Counted from the first letter of the stretch, positions 21,906 through 33,785 are shown. The stretch is 64,000 nucleotides of DNA from Chelydra serpentina (GCA_037349315.1 JBAIAC010000004.1:29391001-29455000); one strand, 5' to 3'. Notes: generated from the letters alone by a model not told the origin. Numbers and translations: made by a program.

Positions 21906-23288
21906 GCATCTTGAATTCCCCCACTCCAAGAAAGGGGCAGCACATAATTGCCTTGACCCAGGAACAGATCAGGGATTGCGCTGTGTCCCTGTTTCCCCTT
22001 TGCTTCGTGGGGAAAGCAATCTGGGACAGCCTTCCTCCTGGCAGAGGAGTTTTGGTATTATCTTTAATGGGAGCAGGTTTCAGTCCTTCAGTGTCGCACA
22101 CAAAAAGGTTCTGCAGTCACTTGTATTGTAGACTGCTTTCTTGATAGTCATGTCGGGGAAGATCTTAGCTAAGTGCCATTACATCCCACTTGCTGCTGGA
22201 GCTCATTCAAAATACCAGCCAGATTCTGCACTCAGTGACACTGGTGAAGTAATGGGAGATATTCCAGATTTACACCACTCTAACTGAATGCCACTTTCTA
22301 GGAATGCATCAAGTTCTTGTGTCATAGGGCCAGTCACGTGAGATGCTCAGTTGGGCTGGCCAGAGGTTTTGAAGTTCATTTTCATTCTGATGCATACTAA
22401 AACTTAACAAACTAGACTTGGTTCAAGATGAAATCCTTACCACATGTTCCCAGTAACATTGCTGACCAAACTCTCAGGGATCTGCTCTTAAAGTCCAAAG
22501 GCTGTTTCTTTTGTTATCTTAGGTGAAAGAAAGAGATGGTTAGGGAGAAAGACGTTGGATGTTTTTACCCCTCACTTTAGTAATGAAGTCCCCCTTTGAA
22601 TTGCATTTTCCTGAGGGTTAGCCCTAGATAAAGTTCATTCCTGCTGTGAGGATGGAGTCATGGAGTCTTGTGGTGAAAGAGGTTCAACACTGTGGTTTGC
22701 TAAAATGCAGATCAGTTTGTTCCTGCCTTGCTTCCTTGCCAAAGAATGGCCACTTAATTGGTGATGGCCCATCAACTTTGATGGCACCTGGCTAGAGGCA
22801 TCAGCTTGTCCTTTGTCTTGGAGAAACTGGTTTACCCAGACTTGTCTGGTAAACATATTTCAGATCCAATTTCAGCCTATGTTTATAACTTTAAATATAA
22901 TGTTCCTACACACAGTTCACCATGATATTATTGGCCAGTGAGTTATTAGTTTTCAAAAGATACCTCACAGGCATATTTTGTACAAACATTATTACATTAT
23001 TACAAAACTGCATGTTAGTGGGGAGAGAACAAACAATATCTGACAGATGTTAGTCACATTGCTTAATGCACGACTGGAAAGTGCTCAGATACTATGGTGA
23101 TGAACATGGAATAAGAACCTATATCGAACAGAATAGGCGACAGAAGGTCATATTCAGTCTGCCCCTTCTATATTGCTAAATGGGGAAAAGATTCTTGCTA
23201 GATGGGAGAGTGATCTTAACATAGAAAAAGAAGTCCAGGTATGGAACTGAGAGCCACTATTTCAGATCAAGTTGTGTATGTTATATAG
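21906..23288. other. No gene; weak foldback near 22223-22290
   Basis: A 'CCAGATTCTGCACTCAG...ATTTACACC' segment resembles the foldback family. Frames at 21893-22144 and 22635-22856 have no domain. Nothing else is recognised. Confidence 0.35.
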
Positions 23289-23296
23289 CCTTAGAA

Positions 23297-23599
23297 CAGG
23301 GATCTCAAACTCAAATTACCACGAGGGCCACATGAGAACTAGTAAATTGGCCCAAGGGCCGCATCACTGAAACCTTTCCATACAATGATACAAAAGTATA
23401 GTCAAAAATGAAAAAAATGAAGAGTAATATAGTATTCTATTAAAAGTCAATGTATTAACTTTTGAAAAACTATAATGCAAAGAGGGGTTTTAATAAAATA
23501 TAAACACCCAGTAATGTTTGGAGCTTGACTTCCAGTGGAGTCGGCGCCTATGGCGGGCAGCAGGAAATAACTCCGCGGGCCGCGTGTTTGAGACCCCTG
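23297..23599. mobile_element. hAT-type non-autonomous element with perfect 8-bp TSD
   Basis: CCTTAGAA at 23289-23296 is repeated at 23600-23607. The ends CAGGGATCTCAAACTC and GTTTGAGACCCCTG are inverted repeats (CAGGG.TCTCAAAC). Subterminal 'GAGGGCCACATGAG' and 'GGGCCGCGTGTTTGAG' are also complementary in part. The core is AT-rich, unlike the GC-rich hAT-like elements elsewhere here. No transposase is present. Confidence 0.92.
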
Positions 23600-23607
23600 C
23601 CTTAGAA

Positions 23608-24284
23608 CCTAAAAATAAACCAAAATATTGATCCTTAAAATGTGCTCTTCTGACAGATTATAACAGTACAGATGTAGCTTTCTTCTCATAATGTATCAGC
23701 ACAAGCTGCTCATCCTTCATATTTTATGAAGTGGTAATAATAAACTCCAACTGGCACAATACAAAAATTCAACTTGACATAAAGGCGCAGCCTTTGATTC
23801 AAATTTGGATGTAAATAGTGTCGTTAAAGAACCGGAGGTTACAGAAAACTGTTGCTGTAGGCTAAGATAACAAAGAGGAAATCATTGCATGCTCTCCTGA
23901 CCTCCCTCCATCCTTTCCCCAGCAGTTGTATTCTCAGAGCCACTCTACAAAGTACAAAAATATCTCCCAGCTAAACAGTACTCTCCAAAAACTGAACCTG
24001 ATGAAAAAACATAAAGCTTGATGTTGATTTAGGACTCAGTCCTGCCTTTGGATATGTGGCGGGTGTTGCAGTGTATCTAGGAATGTCATGCACTTGTGAT
24101 TTAAGGGATTGAGAGAGATGCTGCAACAAGCAGAAATGAGGGATTCAGTTAATTCTGAAGACTACAGGCATGTTTTGGGCACGATGGTCTTACTTTGTTC
24201 CAAGAATTTGTTATCCTCTTATATGCTCTGAGTTTGTGCCCTTACAAAAAGGGCTTTGTGGGGAGGAGGAGTTAACCTCACCCT
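23608..24284. other. No gene recognised
   Basis: AT-rich sequence with no domain-bearing frame or clear repeat. Confidence 0.4.
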
Positions 24285-24485
24285 AGGGGGAGGGATAGCA
24301 CAGTGGTTTGAGCATTGGCCTGCTAAACCTAGGATTGTGAGTTCAATCCTTGAGGTGGCCATTTAGGGATCTGGGGCAAAAATCTGTCAGGGGACAGTAC
24401 TTGGTTCGCCTAGTAAAGGCAGGGGACTGGATTTGATGACCTTCCAGTTCTATGAGATAGGCATATCTCTGTATTTATTATTCAT
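24285..24485 (+). mobile_element. Turtle-type tRNA-derived SINE, sense
   Basis: GGGGGAGGGATAGCACAGTGG holds the Pol III A box (TAGCACAGTGG), and GTGAGTTCAATCC is the B box, about 45 bp downstream. Then come the tRNA-unrelated body 'TTTAGGGATCTGGGGCAAAA' and the 3' end 'TTCTATGAGATAGGCATATC' with a TATTTATTA tail. It matches the antisense copy at 14453-14660 and the 3' fragment at 45988. It is a retroposon and not a functional tRNA. Confidence 0.9.
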
Positions 24486-24866
24486 GGTGGTGTCTTTATG
24501 GTGGTGAGGTACTAACTGTCTGTTTCAGTACCTCTACACCCACATTCTCCACTTTTACCACCCAATCCATTCTCTATCCCTTTTCTCGCTCATCTTATAA
24601 TATGATGGAGGAGCAGACTGAAGGGAATGAAGGGAATGAAAGGAGAAAAACTCCATCGACTCTTAAATGGTGGTTGAGGAACCAGAAGTTCTGCACCATC
24701 AGGATCCTCTTTCCTTCAACACCAGCCCTCATCCAGGGGACAAGAGCTGGGACCCATTCTTTATAGCACTGGGATCTCCTACCCTCATTGCCTTCCCCCA
24801 ACCTAGTGACACATGAGCTGCCATGTGCACCCCAAAGTATTGGGAACCCTGAGCCACCTGTTCTGG

Positions 24867-24917
24867 GGACTTGATCCAATGCCCATTGAAGTCAATGGAA
24901 AGACTCCTGTTGAGTCC
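24867..24917. repeat. Short foldback centred on CATTGAAGTCAATGG
   Basis: GGACTTGATCCAATGCCCATTGAAGTCAATGG followed by 'aaagactcctgttga'. It has the same centre as the foldback at 2533. Only half of the expected palindrome is well preserved. Confidence 0.45.
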
Positions 24918-24939
24918 AAAAGGCCCTAAGGATGTGGAT

Positions 24940-25180
24940 CTGGAGGAAAGGTCTTGTGTTTAAGGTACTAGGATGGCACTCAAGAGATCTGGGATCACTT
25001 TGTAGCTTGTCTACAGACTTTCTTTGTGACCTTGGCCAAGTTGCTTTATATCTCTTTGGGCCTCAACTCTCCATCTGAAAACAGGATAATACTGACCTAA
25101 TTTGCAATGGTGATGTTGTGAGGATAAATCCATAAAACCCTGGGAGATGCTCAGATACCACAGGGATGGGGGTTTATATA
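24940..25180 (+). repeat. MIR-type SINE
   Basis: The head 'TGTTTAAGGTACTAGGATGGCA...GATCTGGGATC' is followed by core 'TGTGACCTTGGCCAAGTTGC' and 'CCATCTGAAAACAGGATAATAC'. The tail is 'GTTGTGAGGATAAATCC...GAGATGCTCAGATACCA'. The order of blocks is that of MIR. Confidence 0.7.
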
Positions 25181-25544
25181 AGTATCGAGCTAGATAAAAG
25201 CCATCAAGCTGTCAACAAGTGTCCTCAGGTAAATGTACAAGCTTTTGCAAACCTGCCTTGCACTGACATAAGTGAAAGGAGAATCATGCCCCTACATCTG
25301 CCAATTAAGCCTTTATTTTAATTGAGCTCTGAGTTTTGCGAGTGAGTGAAAAAAATTCTTTGATCATTCAAATTTGTACAAAATAAGTGTAGCTGGAGTA
25401 ACTGCAAATCTGAGAAAGCAGGCATTTTACTCATGTAATAAGTTGAGAGCTACTGTATTTCCCACTTGAAATAACCAGAACAGTGAATAGTTCAGTTGGT
25501 TTGTGAGCTGCATGGATTGTTACCTATGAAGAATTCAAACCATG

Positions 25545-26551
25545 TTTCTCGAACCTTTCTCGGAAAGGTATAACGAGTGGGGTTCCGCAAGGGTCTGTTT
25601 TGGGACCGGCTCTGTTCAATATCTTCATCAATGACTTGGATATTGGCATAGAAAGTACGCTTATTAAGTTTGCAGATGATACCAAACTGGGAGGGATTGC
25701 AACTGCTTTGGAGGATAGGGTCATAATTCAAAATGATATGGACAAATTGGAGAAATGGTCAGAGGTAAACAGGATGAAGTTTAATAAGGACAAATGCAAA
25801 GTGCTCCACTTAGGTAGGAACAATCAGTTTCACACATACAGAATGGGAGGAGACTGTCTAGGAAGGAGTACGGCAGAAAGGGATCTAGGGGTTATAGTGG
25901 ACCACAAGCTAAATATGAGTCAACAGTGTGATGCTGTTGCAAAAAAAGCAAACATGATTCTGGGCTGCATTAACAGGTGTGTGGTGAGCAAGACACGAGA
26001 AGTCATTCTTCCGCTCTACTCTGCGCTGGTTAGGCCTCAACTGGAGTATTGTGTCCAGTTCTGGGCACCGCATTTCAAGAAAGATGTGGAGAAATTGGAG
26101 AGGGTCCAGAGAAGAGCAACAAGAATGATTAAGGGTCTAGAGAACATGACCTATGAAGGAAGGCTGAAGGAATTGGGTTTGTTTAGTTTGGAAAAGAGAA
26201 GACTGAGAGGGGACATGATAGCAGTCTTCAGGTATCTAAAAGGGTGTCATAAGGAGGAGGGAGAAAACTTGTTCATCTTAGCATCTGAGGATAGAACAAG
26301 AAGCAATGGGCTTAAACTGCAGCAAGGGAGGTTTAGGTTGGACATTAGGAAAAAGTTCCTAACACTGGAATAAACTGCCCAGGGCGGTTGTGGAATCTCC
26401 ATCTCTGGAGATATTTAAGAGTAGGTTAGATAAATGTCTATCAGGGATGGTCTAGACAGTAATTGGTCCTACCATGAGGACAGGGGGCTGGACTCGATGA
26501 CCTCTCGAGGTCCCTTCCAGCCCTAGAATCTATGAATCTATGAATCTATGA
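25545..26551 (+). mobile_element. CR1 LINE, 5'-truncated, with complete 3' end
   Basis: The element starts within RT just before motif B and ends with GAATCTATGAATCTATGA at 26526-26551. This is the ATCTATGA version of the CR1 3' tandem, unlike the ATTCTATG of the 7.1 kb copy, so it is a different subfamily. The 3' UTR blocks 'GGTCCTACCATGAGGACAGG' and 'GATGACCTCTCGAGGTCCCT' also differ from that copy. Confidence 0.92.
25567..26373 (+). pseudogene. CR1 ORF2 C-terminal half (RT motifs B to end), truncated and shortened
   Basis: The frame is open from GITSGVPQGSVLGP (25567) through FNIFINDL, catalytic FADD (about 25672-25683), '[25 protein letters not shown]' and '[15 protein letters not shown]', to TAA at 26371-26373. 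Motif A and everything N-terminal are missing. Just before the stop, bases that in related copies encode the HWN(G/K)LP stretch are deleted, shifting the frame. The codons for NKLP...VVESPSLE follow out of frame at 26375 onward. The element is dead as a source copy, but little else is damaged. Confidence 0.9.
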
Positions 26552-26583
26552 GCCATACTTCTGTGATGTCTGAAATTGAGCTA

Positions 26584-26690
26584 GAATCATAGCATATTAG
26601 GGTTGGAAGAGACGTCAGGAGGTCATCTAGTCCAATCCCCTACTCAAAGCAGGACCAATCCCCAACTAAATCATTCCAGCCAGCTGTCTT
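26584..26690 (-). mobile_element. CR1 3' terminal fragment, antisense
   Basis: GAATCATAGCATATTAGGGTTGG, then 'GACGTCAGGAGGTCATCTAG', 'CTACTCAAAGCAGGACCAAT' and 'CCCCAACTAAATCATTCCAG'. This is the reverse complement of the 3' end of the 7.1 kb CR1 subfamily. It lies about 30 bp after the 3' end of the sense CR1, so the two 3' ends face each other. Confidence 0.88.
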
Positions 26691-27592
26691 TTATCTTTTG
26701 AAGTCCAAACAAAGTGTTTTGTATTGTTCCTGATGATGGCTGAAAATAGCAGGCAACAATAGGATATCATTTTCAATTTTTTTTTCTATTTCAATCATTA
26801 CTGTCAGCCAAGAAGTAAACCTGTGTATCACTAAGAAAAGAAATCGGGCTGCCTGGCAGTGTCTATGAAAGAAGTTGACAAAATATTTTTAAAGGCAGAC
26901 TTGGTATGTCCAGCCTGAAGTTCACTGAAAGATCTTGAATCAGAGGAAAACTACTAGTGAAAGACCAACATAACTGTCCATTGATGTGCAGGAGTGAATT
27001 TGCTACACCCCCATCATAAATTCCTGCAACCTTATTGTCACAGGTTTGTGCTCTTTTTATATGTTCAAGTAAATGTAACTCCCACAAAAGATAGATGTTT
27101 TTACCCTCCTAGAACATACCAGTGGTCTGCAGTGTGTTGTCCTTGGAGCCACCTTAAACAATGACAATAGAGATATGCCATGGCATGGTGCAGACCCAGC
27201 TCAGTGTTATTATTCTGCCTCTTTATGTAAGTCACTATTACAATCCTGATGAGCTCCCCCTACTGGACATTCACCAGACTGCTGCACTGGTCACACACCT
27301 TGATCCAACATTCCCTTGGCTTACTAGGCTTGCACAGAATTTAGGCACAGTCTCAGGCTCCACTAGGCACATGCTCCAGGTGTAGACCCAGTGTCTAACA
27401 CCCCCTTTGCTGTGGGTACCCTGCAGTCCAGTTGCCTAGGCCCTGACAGTAGTATTGACCCTTCAAAGTGATTTGCTTAGCATAGGCACACAGAGTGCTC
27501 CGCCCTCTTCCTGATCTAGTTCTAATCCAGCCCTCTGAGATGTGCCCTTCCCTTACATGTGTACCTACTTTTATTTGAACAACTAGTTATAG
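26691..27592. other. No gene recognised
   Basis: Frames at 26863-27087 (minus) and 27161-27385 (plus) have no domain. No confident repeat. Part (27250-27470) reads like diverged LTR sequence but I cannot support it. Confidence 0.35.
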
Positions 27593-27600
27593 TGGAGCTT

Positions 27601-28900
27601 TAGAATGACCAAGTGTCCGGTTTTGACCAGAACACCTGGTAGAAAAGGGATTCTGGTGGCTCCAGTCAGCACCGCTGACCGGGCCATTGACTGTCTGATT
27701 GGCGGTGCTGCACAGCGGGGCTGGCAGGCTCCCTGCTAGCCTCCGCACTGTGCGGCTCCCAGGAAGCAGCCGGCATGTCCCCGCCTCTGGTTCTTACACG
27801 TAAGGGCAGCCAGGGGGCTCCGCAATGGGAGCTGCGAGGGAAGTGCCTGTGGACGGAGCAGCGTGCAGAGCTGCCTGGCTGCCCCTCTATGTAGGAGCCG
27901 GAGGGGGGACATGCTGCTACTTCCAGGAGCTGCTTGAGATAAGCGCCACCTGGAGCCTGCACCCCTGAGCATCCCACCCCCCATGTGCCACAACCCCTTG
28001 CCCCAGCCCTGCTCCACCTCCCGCCTTCTGAACCCCTCGATCCCAGGCCTGAGCACCCTTCTGCACCTCAAACCCCTCATTCCCAGCCCAACCAGAGAGC
28101 CCACACCCCCAGCCGGAGCCCTAAACCCCCGTACCCTAACCCCCTGCCCTAGCCCAGAGGCCCCTCCCACACGCCAAACCCCTGGGCCCCAGCACCGAGC
28201 CCCCTCCTGTACCCCAAAACTCTCATCCCCAGTCCCACACCAGAGCCTGCACCTCCAGCTGAAGCCCTCACTCCCCATCCCCCATCCCCCACGCCCTAAA
28301 CCCCTGCCCTAACCCTGATTCCCCTCCCACCCTCCAAACCCCTCGGTTCCAGCCTGAAGCCCCATCCTGCACCGCAAACCCCTCATTCCCAGCCCCACCC
28401 CAGAGTCTGCACACCCATCCAGACCCCTCAAAGACCCCCTCTCACCCCAATCCCCTGCCCCAGCCCAGAGCCCCCTTCCACACAATGAACCCCTCATCCC
28501 CAGCTTGGAGCCCCCTCCTGCACCCCAAATCCCTCATCCTCAGCCCAATATCAGAGCCTGCACCCCCAGGCGGAGCCCTCACCCCCCTGTACCCCAACCC
28601 CCTGCCTCAGCCCAGAGCCCCCTCCCATACCCTGAATCCCTCATTTCTGGCCCCACCCCGGAATCCGTACCCCAGAGCACCTTCATCCTCCCACACCCCA
28701 ACCCCCTGAGCCAGCCTGGGGAATATGAGTGAGTGAGTGAGGGTGGGGAGAGCGAGTGACGGGGGGGTGGGGGGAATGGCGTGAGCAGGGGTGGGGCCTC
28801 GGAGAAGGGGTGGCACATGGGTGGGGCCTCAGAGGAGGGGCAGGACAGGGGCAGGGGCAATGGTGCTTGGTTTTGTGTGAGTAGAAAGTTGGCAACCCTA
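27601..28900 (+). mobile_element. hAT-like non-autonomous element with C-rich minisatellite core, copy 2
   Basis: The start TAGAATGACCAAGTGTCCGG corresponds to TAAGGTTGCCAGGCATCCGG of the 52.2 kb copy. The end is AGAAAGTTGGCAACCCTA. TGGAGCTT (27593-27600) and TGTAGCTT (28901-28908) form an 8-bp duplication with one mismatch. The interior at 28000-28700 is a tandem array. 'CCCTGCCC.AGCCC.GAG.CCC' phrases recur at about 28144, 28305, 28456 and 28600, a period near 150 bp. The large open frames on both strands here are Pro-rich or Gly-rich by-products of the array, not genes. Confidence 0.85.
28000..28700. repeat. C-rich tandem array (about 150-bp units)
   Basis: The units contain 'CACCCC.AGC..GAGCCC', 'CCCCAACCCCCTGCC' and 'CCTCATTCC.AGCCCCACCC' phrases in repeated order. 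They are diverged and of unequal length. The same unit type occupies the centres of the copies at 541-1251 and 52236-53233, with fewer units. Confidence 0.8.
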
Positions 28901-28908
28901 TGTAGCTT

Positions 28909-29690
28909 TCAGCCTCATACCAGGGGGCTGTGCCCCCAAGAAAAGGGATGTACCTATTGGGCCCCCATTGGGCCACCACAGAGTCCTGATCTGTCAGCAG
29001 GAGGGAAGGGGAGGAGGATCTAATCCCCCAGTTACCTTGGCATCCCTCCTCCCTCAACCAATGGGAGGAGACAACAGCTGTCCCCGGCTGCCAATCAGAG
29101 GACAGAAGACAGCCAGGGGGACAGCAAGCACTCTCTGCCCTGTGCAGTGACCAGGATGCCTGGGAACTCAGCAGGGAGGCTGTGGATAGTCCAACTGTCC
29201 CGGCATGGGGCAGAGACCAGCTGGGAGGGGAGGCGAGGGGAGGGGAGGGGAGAGAGGTCTCCTTGCAGCCAGCCCACACAGCACATCAGGGCCCAGCAAC
29301 TGGCTGGTCTGAGACCTCAGCCTGCAAAAGAGCCTCAGGAGGGGACAGGTCTCTCCTCCTGCCCCCAGTCTGCTGGCAACAGGAGGAAATAGCCTGGCTG
29401 TCCTACCACCACCTGCTGGCCCTGCAGCAGCCTGCAGCGGAGTTTGTATCCAGAGACCCGACCTGCTTACAATTGAACCCGGAGGTTCCAAGCTTTAAAA
29501 ACTGTCAGCATCATTCCAGAAGTGGGAAGGTGGCTAGTCCCTCTCTGATGATCTCCAGGGAGGACTTGCCTGCCTGCCCGATCTCCTGACTGCTCAGTGA
29601 GAAAAGGAGCCTGTGTGGGAACGTTAGACAGGTAGTTAGGGTTTAATCTTGCACCATTAAAGTACGTTGCATCTGAGAAAGGGCTTTCCC
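28909..29690. other. GC-rich sequence, possibly LTR-derived
   Basis: GC-rich, with a GGGGAGGGGAGGGG run at 29226-29250 and several overlapping frames on both strands without domains. It leads into a CT-rich body at 29690. It may be part of an LTR, but no ends were found. Confidence 0.3.
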
Positions 29691-29935
29691 CTGCCTGGCT
29701 TTGGTACTTGGACTCTGATTCTGTCTATGGACCCTGTCTAGTCCCCTTGACCCATGGCTCTGTTCCTGCCCCACACCCCTCCCAGCATCTGTACCAGGAC
29801 TCTGACCCCAGTCCCAAACTTAGGCTACTGCTCTGAGGCTTCGACCCGGGTTCTGACCCCTGACCCAGGCCCCTGGACTCTGGCACTGGCCCTGACCGCT
29901 AGGCCTGACCGCCCAAGCCCCAGTCATGACAATTA
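29690..29935 (+). repeat. CT-rich body resembling the 17.1-17.4 kb module
   Basis: Phrases such as 'ctgactctgatcctgtc', 'tgtaccaggactctgacccc' and 'ctggcactggccctgacc' parallel the CT-rich stretch at 17140-17370. This may be the downstream part of the same LTR-like family. Confidence 0.35.
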
Positions 29936-31503
29936 CACTGAAGATCCACCTGCCACTCATTAAATTACACCCTGATAATTTCTCTGTTTGATTCATTCCC
30001 TTTACAAATGCTTTCCACAAACTGCATTCCCATGTATGCTATGCAGGGGAAAAGACTATGTAAGTGTTTGCTGGGTGCTTACTAGCTCCGTAGTCACAGA
30101 AACAATGTGGCGCCAGTCGGTCTAGTGTGTTATAGGAATCTTTAGTCACTGAACACTAAGAAAAGATTAGGATAAAATACCAGACCAAACATCAACAACA
30201 AAACCTGTTTGTTCTCCTCATAGTGAAGGCAAACTCTTCACTAGAAGAGAGCAGACCAGTCACCTCATATGTGATCACTGAGTGCACTCAGCCACTTCCT
30301 GCTCTGCTGGGAGACCAAAATTATCTTCACTTGTCAGGTCTTTTCTCCATGCTTGGTAGCTAAAACACTCTATAGTGCATGGGCACCTTTATTCAGTTCA
30401 AGGAACAAATTTAGCCCCATGCTGCTAGCTCTGTGTGGTACACTGTACATGCCTCCACCATGTCAGTCTGTCAACAACAGCAGCACATCTCAGAGAGTCT
30501 TCTCCTCAACTGTCCAGATGGATTTCCATGGAGTCAAACATGACTGCTTACTAACCCTCTGGCATGCACAGAATGGTATGTAACACCATCCAAATGAGTG
30601 AGTAGGTGCTATAGAATGATGTGTTCTTCGTTTATTTTCTCACATCTCAAGCATTTCATTTTGCATGTTTAATGGCTCTTTCTCCATCCCTTTTTATAAA
30701 TTGTCTTCTTTTCAGTCCCTCTCTGATTTTTCTCTCACCAATTTCAATTTATTACATTTGTATTTGTTTATTCTTTCTAAGCATTTACTTTTTTTATAAT
30801 CCCCCCACATACCCCCGTTCACATTTCTTTACTATTTATTCTTTTGATCCTGTCCTTGCTGCTTTCTTCCAGATTTCTGGTTCCATCCCCCTCTTTTAAT
30901 TATTGTGCTGCCTTTGCCATCTGGAGTGCTGCTGCTTCTTAATTTTCCTACATCATTCTCACTCTCTTTCATCCTGTTTCAGCCTTTTAGTGAACTGTGG
31001 TTTCAAACCATATGACTACTGAGTTCCTTGGCTGGTATCATTTTAGGGGGCAAAATGAATAGAAAACATTGCCATTTGTTTCAACAGCTCCAAGTTTTGA
31101 TCATGGGGATAAAAATCAAGCTGATTAAATGCTAAAGAAACCTCCTCCCCCCCACACACCGTATGTCTGTGGTCCTTGATTGAGCAAAACTAACATTTCA
31201 TGTTGGATCTGAGTGATTTTCCGATGTTAAGGCTGCTTTGTACTGCACTATTGCCTTGTAAAAAGCTATCGGCCACAGGAGGATCCCCAGATTTGGAGAG
31301 CTCTTCCAGTGGTGCCGGGTCACTGTAGCAGCTCCAGCACCATCAACCATCACTCCCTCTGGTCATCAGCATAGGGGCATGGGTGGCGTGTCCCTGAATC
31401 CCAACAAACTCTGGCTGTCATTACAGCCTTTTAGGGCCATTGTCTAAAGTAAGAGCAACCTTCAGATACAGAGTTTCAGATCTGTGGCAGCTGTGTTATC
31501 TCT
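29936..31503. other. No gene recognised; T-rich low complexity
   Basis: 30600-30960 is strongly pyrimidine and T-rich. The frame at 30621-30899 reflects that bias (Phe/Ser/Leu-rich) and is not a credible gene. No RNA gene was seen. Confidence 0.4.
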
Positions 31504-31637
31504 GGGCTGATTCTCCATTTACTCTGCACCTTGCATATTCATTTATGCTGGTGAAAACTGTGTATATATATAACAATACCTTTTGGAGCTAGTGGAATTT
31601 TTTTACAGTGCAAGGTGCAGATGATTGATATCAGGCC
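31504..31637. repeat. Foldback repeat ('gggctgattctcc' family)
   Basis: GGGCTGATTCTCCATTTACTCTGCACCTTGCA at the left pairs with TGCAAGGTGCAGATGATTGATATCAGGCC at the right. 'TTTATGCTGGTG' lies inside. Confidence 0.6.
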
Positions 31638-32067
31638 ATAGGTGCTCACAATCACACTACTGGGCCTTCTTTTTTTCTGGTCCTGAAAGAAATTCTCATT
31701 TGGCCATATGAAAAGTGGGAGCCAGATGACATCACTGTGATATATGAAAACTGTTAAAATAGTAATCTAGCATTTTACATTCTCAGGGGTTTTCCTGGTC
31801 CTGCTTGCGTCCTAGGAGGGCTCTGTAGAGAAGCACATGATTTGAGTCTAGCAGCAGTCAGTCTGCAAAAAGCCAGCCTACAGCAAGGTGGGGTGAGTTG
31901 TGTCTTTCGCTCTTAAGAAGCTGCTTGATTTGTCTCTCTCTGCTTTTGGTTCTTGTGTATTCAGGTTCTGGACTTTAAGAAATAAAGCAGTGTGACATTG
32001 CACCCTTCCAGAAAAAGTGTTATATAGCTTCTCTATTTGCATGAACAAAACTATCACCATCCCCATG
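31638..32067. other. No gene recognised
   Basis: Short AT-rich spacer before a MITE. No supported frame or repeat. Confidence 0.4.
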
Positions 32068-32075
32068 GCTGTGTC

Positions 32076-32282
32076 CAGTGCCGGCGCAACCACTAGGCGA
32101 CCTAGACGGTCGCCTAAGGCTCCAGGATTTGGAGGGCAGCATTTCAGGTCCCTCAGTGGCATTTCGGCAGCGATGCTTCGTGGCGGCCTGGTCTTCGGCT
32201 GCCCGGGTCCTCGGCGGCATTTCAGCAGCAGCTTCTCCCGGAGGCGCCACCCAGGGCAACAAAAGAGCTGGCGCCGCTCCTG
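32076..32282. mobile_element. hAT-type non-autonomous element with perfect 8-bp TSD
   Basis: GCTGTGTC at 32068-32075 and at 32283-32290 is a perfect 8-bp duplication. The ends are CAGTGCCGGCGC and GGCGCCGCTCCTG. The 5' subterminal block 'CACTAGGCGACCTAGACGGTCGCC' is shared with the element at 16126. The core repeats 'GGCGGCATTTCAGCAGC'-type phrases. There is no coding capacity; the frames of 85-136 residues crossing it extend into the flanks and are artefacts. Confidence 0.92.
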
Positions 32283-32290
32283 GCTGTGTC

Positions 32291-33429
32291 CTGAACAACT
32301 CCTTAGGTGTGTGCCAAAGAGTCTTTCTCTCCTGAAGCCCTGTGTTCAGGGCCCAATTACTCCTGCCGTCTTTGCACTGTCGTGAACTCAAAGTCTGCTC
32401 CTCATTAGTATTCCTGTGGGTGCTAGCCACGCCAAAATATGTGAGAAGGCGGCAGGGCCATGAATCTACCCCTATACAGGCTATTGGAGCTGGCCGGCCA
32501 TAGAGAGGAAATGTGCTACCTTTAGAAACTTATCAGTAGGCACAGTGCTTGTGTATTGTGTAGTTTGGAGAGAATAGGGCCTTTCTGAGGCACAACAAAG
32601 TTTCTGAAACACATGCTGGGCTGTACACGGCCCTAACAGCAGACCAGTGCCTAGTAAACATGACTGAGCCCAGAGTAATCAGTTTGCTGTGCCTGTTATT
32701 CTGATACCCAAATACAGTACCACCAAAATTCAATGGGAGTTGGGAACTCCCTTAGGCTGTCTGAAAAGTCCCAACTTTAGAGCCCTCTCCTGAAAGCCTC
32801 ACTTAGTCATCAACGGGACAATTTACCCGAGTAAAGGTTGTAGGATCAGGCCCCTAATTTGGAAGTTTATAAGGCTAAACAAATTCAGGACCAACATCTC
32901 CTGATTGTATTGTTAATTTATGCTGCTTAATTGGCTCTCAGATATAGTCTGGGCTTTCATCTTTATTAACAAACCATCTCAATTTACTCTTTCCACTCAT
33001 CTTAACTGGATATTTTGTGCCCTGAAGCTGGATCACTCTACCACATGTATATTTATTCATGCAAAGAAAAATGTAAGGCAGTTATATCACATTTCACCTG
33101 TGTAGAAGAGTAGCACAGCACGCATATCAATAAGTGAAAAGTTTATGTAAGCTGAAGAGAAACACGCATTGGTAGAGGTGTATGCTAATAACTGCAACAC
33201 TCCGTTTTAATGGAAAAATAATGAGCAGTTATGACATTATTCTGATTGCAAAAGAATGAACTATTAAATGTCTTTACTAGGATGGTTAGTGTAGGAGGGG
33301 TTTTTTTGACCTCTTGCTCTTCAGACTAGTGGGTATGAAGGATATTTCTTAGAATATTAGCTACAGCTTCATGATGGTGGGAATAGAGCAGTTGCAGTTG
33401 AAACTGGATTGATCTTTAGCTAAAATAAT
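32291..33429. other. No gene recognised
   Basis: AT-rich, no domain-bearing frame. Nothing supported. Confidence 0.4.
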
Positions 33430-33695
33430 TTGACAAAATGGCCTTTTTAAGGCATTCAACTGGCATTTAGAAGATCTGAATTCAATTCCCAGCTCCCATG
33501 CGTCCTATTTGAGTATGGACAAGTCACCTGATCTCTGTGCCTTGGTTTCCCATCTGTGAGAAGAGGCTACCGATACTTTCTTTGTCTATCTTGTCTATTT
33601 AGATTGTAAGCAGGGATGCTCTTACTATGTGTGTACAGAACTTATTACAATGGGGGCCACTAGATTCTATTGTAATACAAATAAGCCATAAGTAA
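33430..33695 (+). repeat. MIR/CORE-type SINE
   Basis: The head 'AAGGCATTCAACTGGCATTTAG...GAATTCAATTCCC' is followed by 'ACAAGTCACCTGATCTC' and 'TTTCCCATCTGTGAGAAGAGG'. The tail is 'CTCTTACTATGTGTGTACAG...ACAATGGGGGCCACTAG...GTAATACAAATAA'. The tail recurs in antisense at 61945 and 59435. Confidence 0.68.
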
Positions 33696-33785
33696 CTACT
33701 GCCAGAGTTGGTGGGAAAAGAATATTGATGAGGCTCTTTTATTTTTTTCACTGAGAAGAAAGGCAGTGTCTTCAGAGTGATTTTG

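Noticed and set aside
24285..24345. Possible tRNA gene
   Set aside because: A and B boxes are present but no full cloverleaf or acceptor stem, and a SINE body follows. It is a tRNA-derived SINE.
28000..28700. Possible CRISPR-like array
   Set aside because: Units are contiguous, diverged and without unique spacers, inside a transposon in a vertebrate genome.
27736..28860. Frames of 75-180 residues on both strands
   Set aside because: Same C-rich minisatellite by-product as above, inside the element at 27601-28900.
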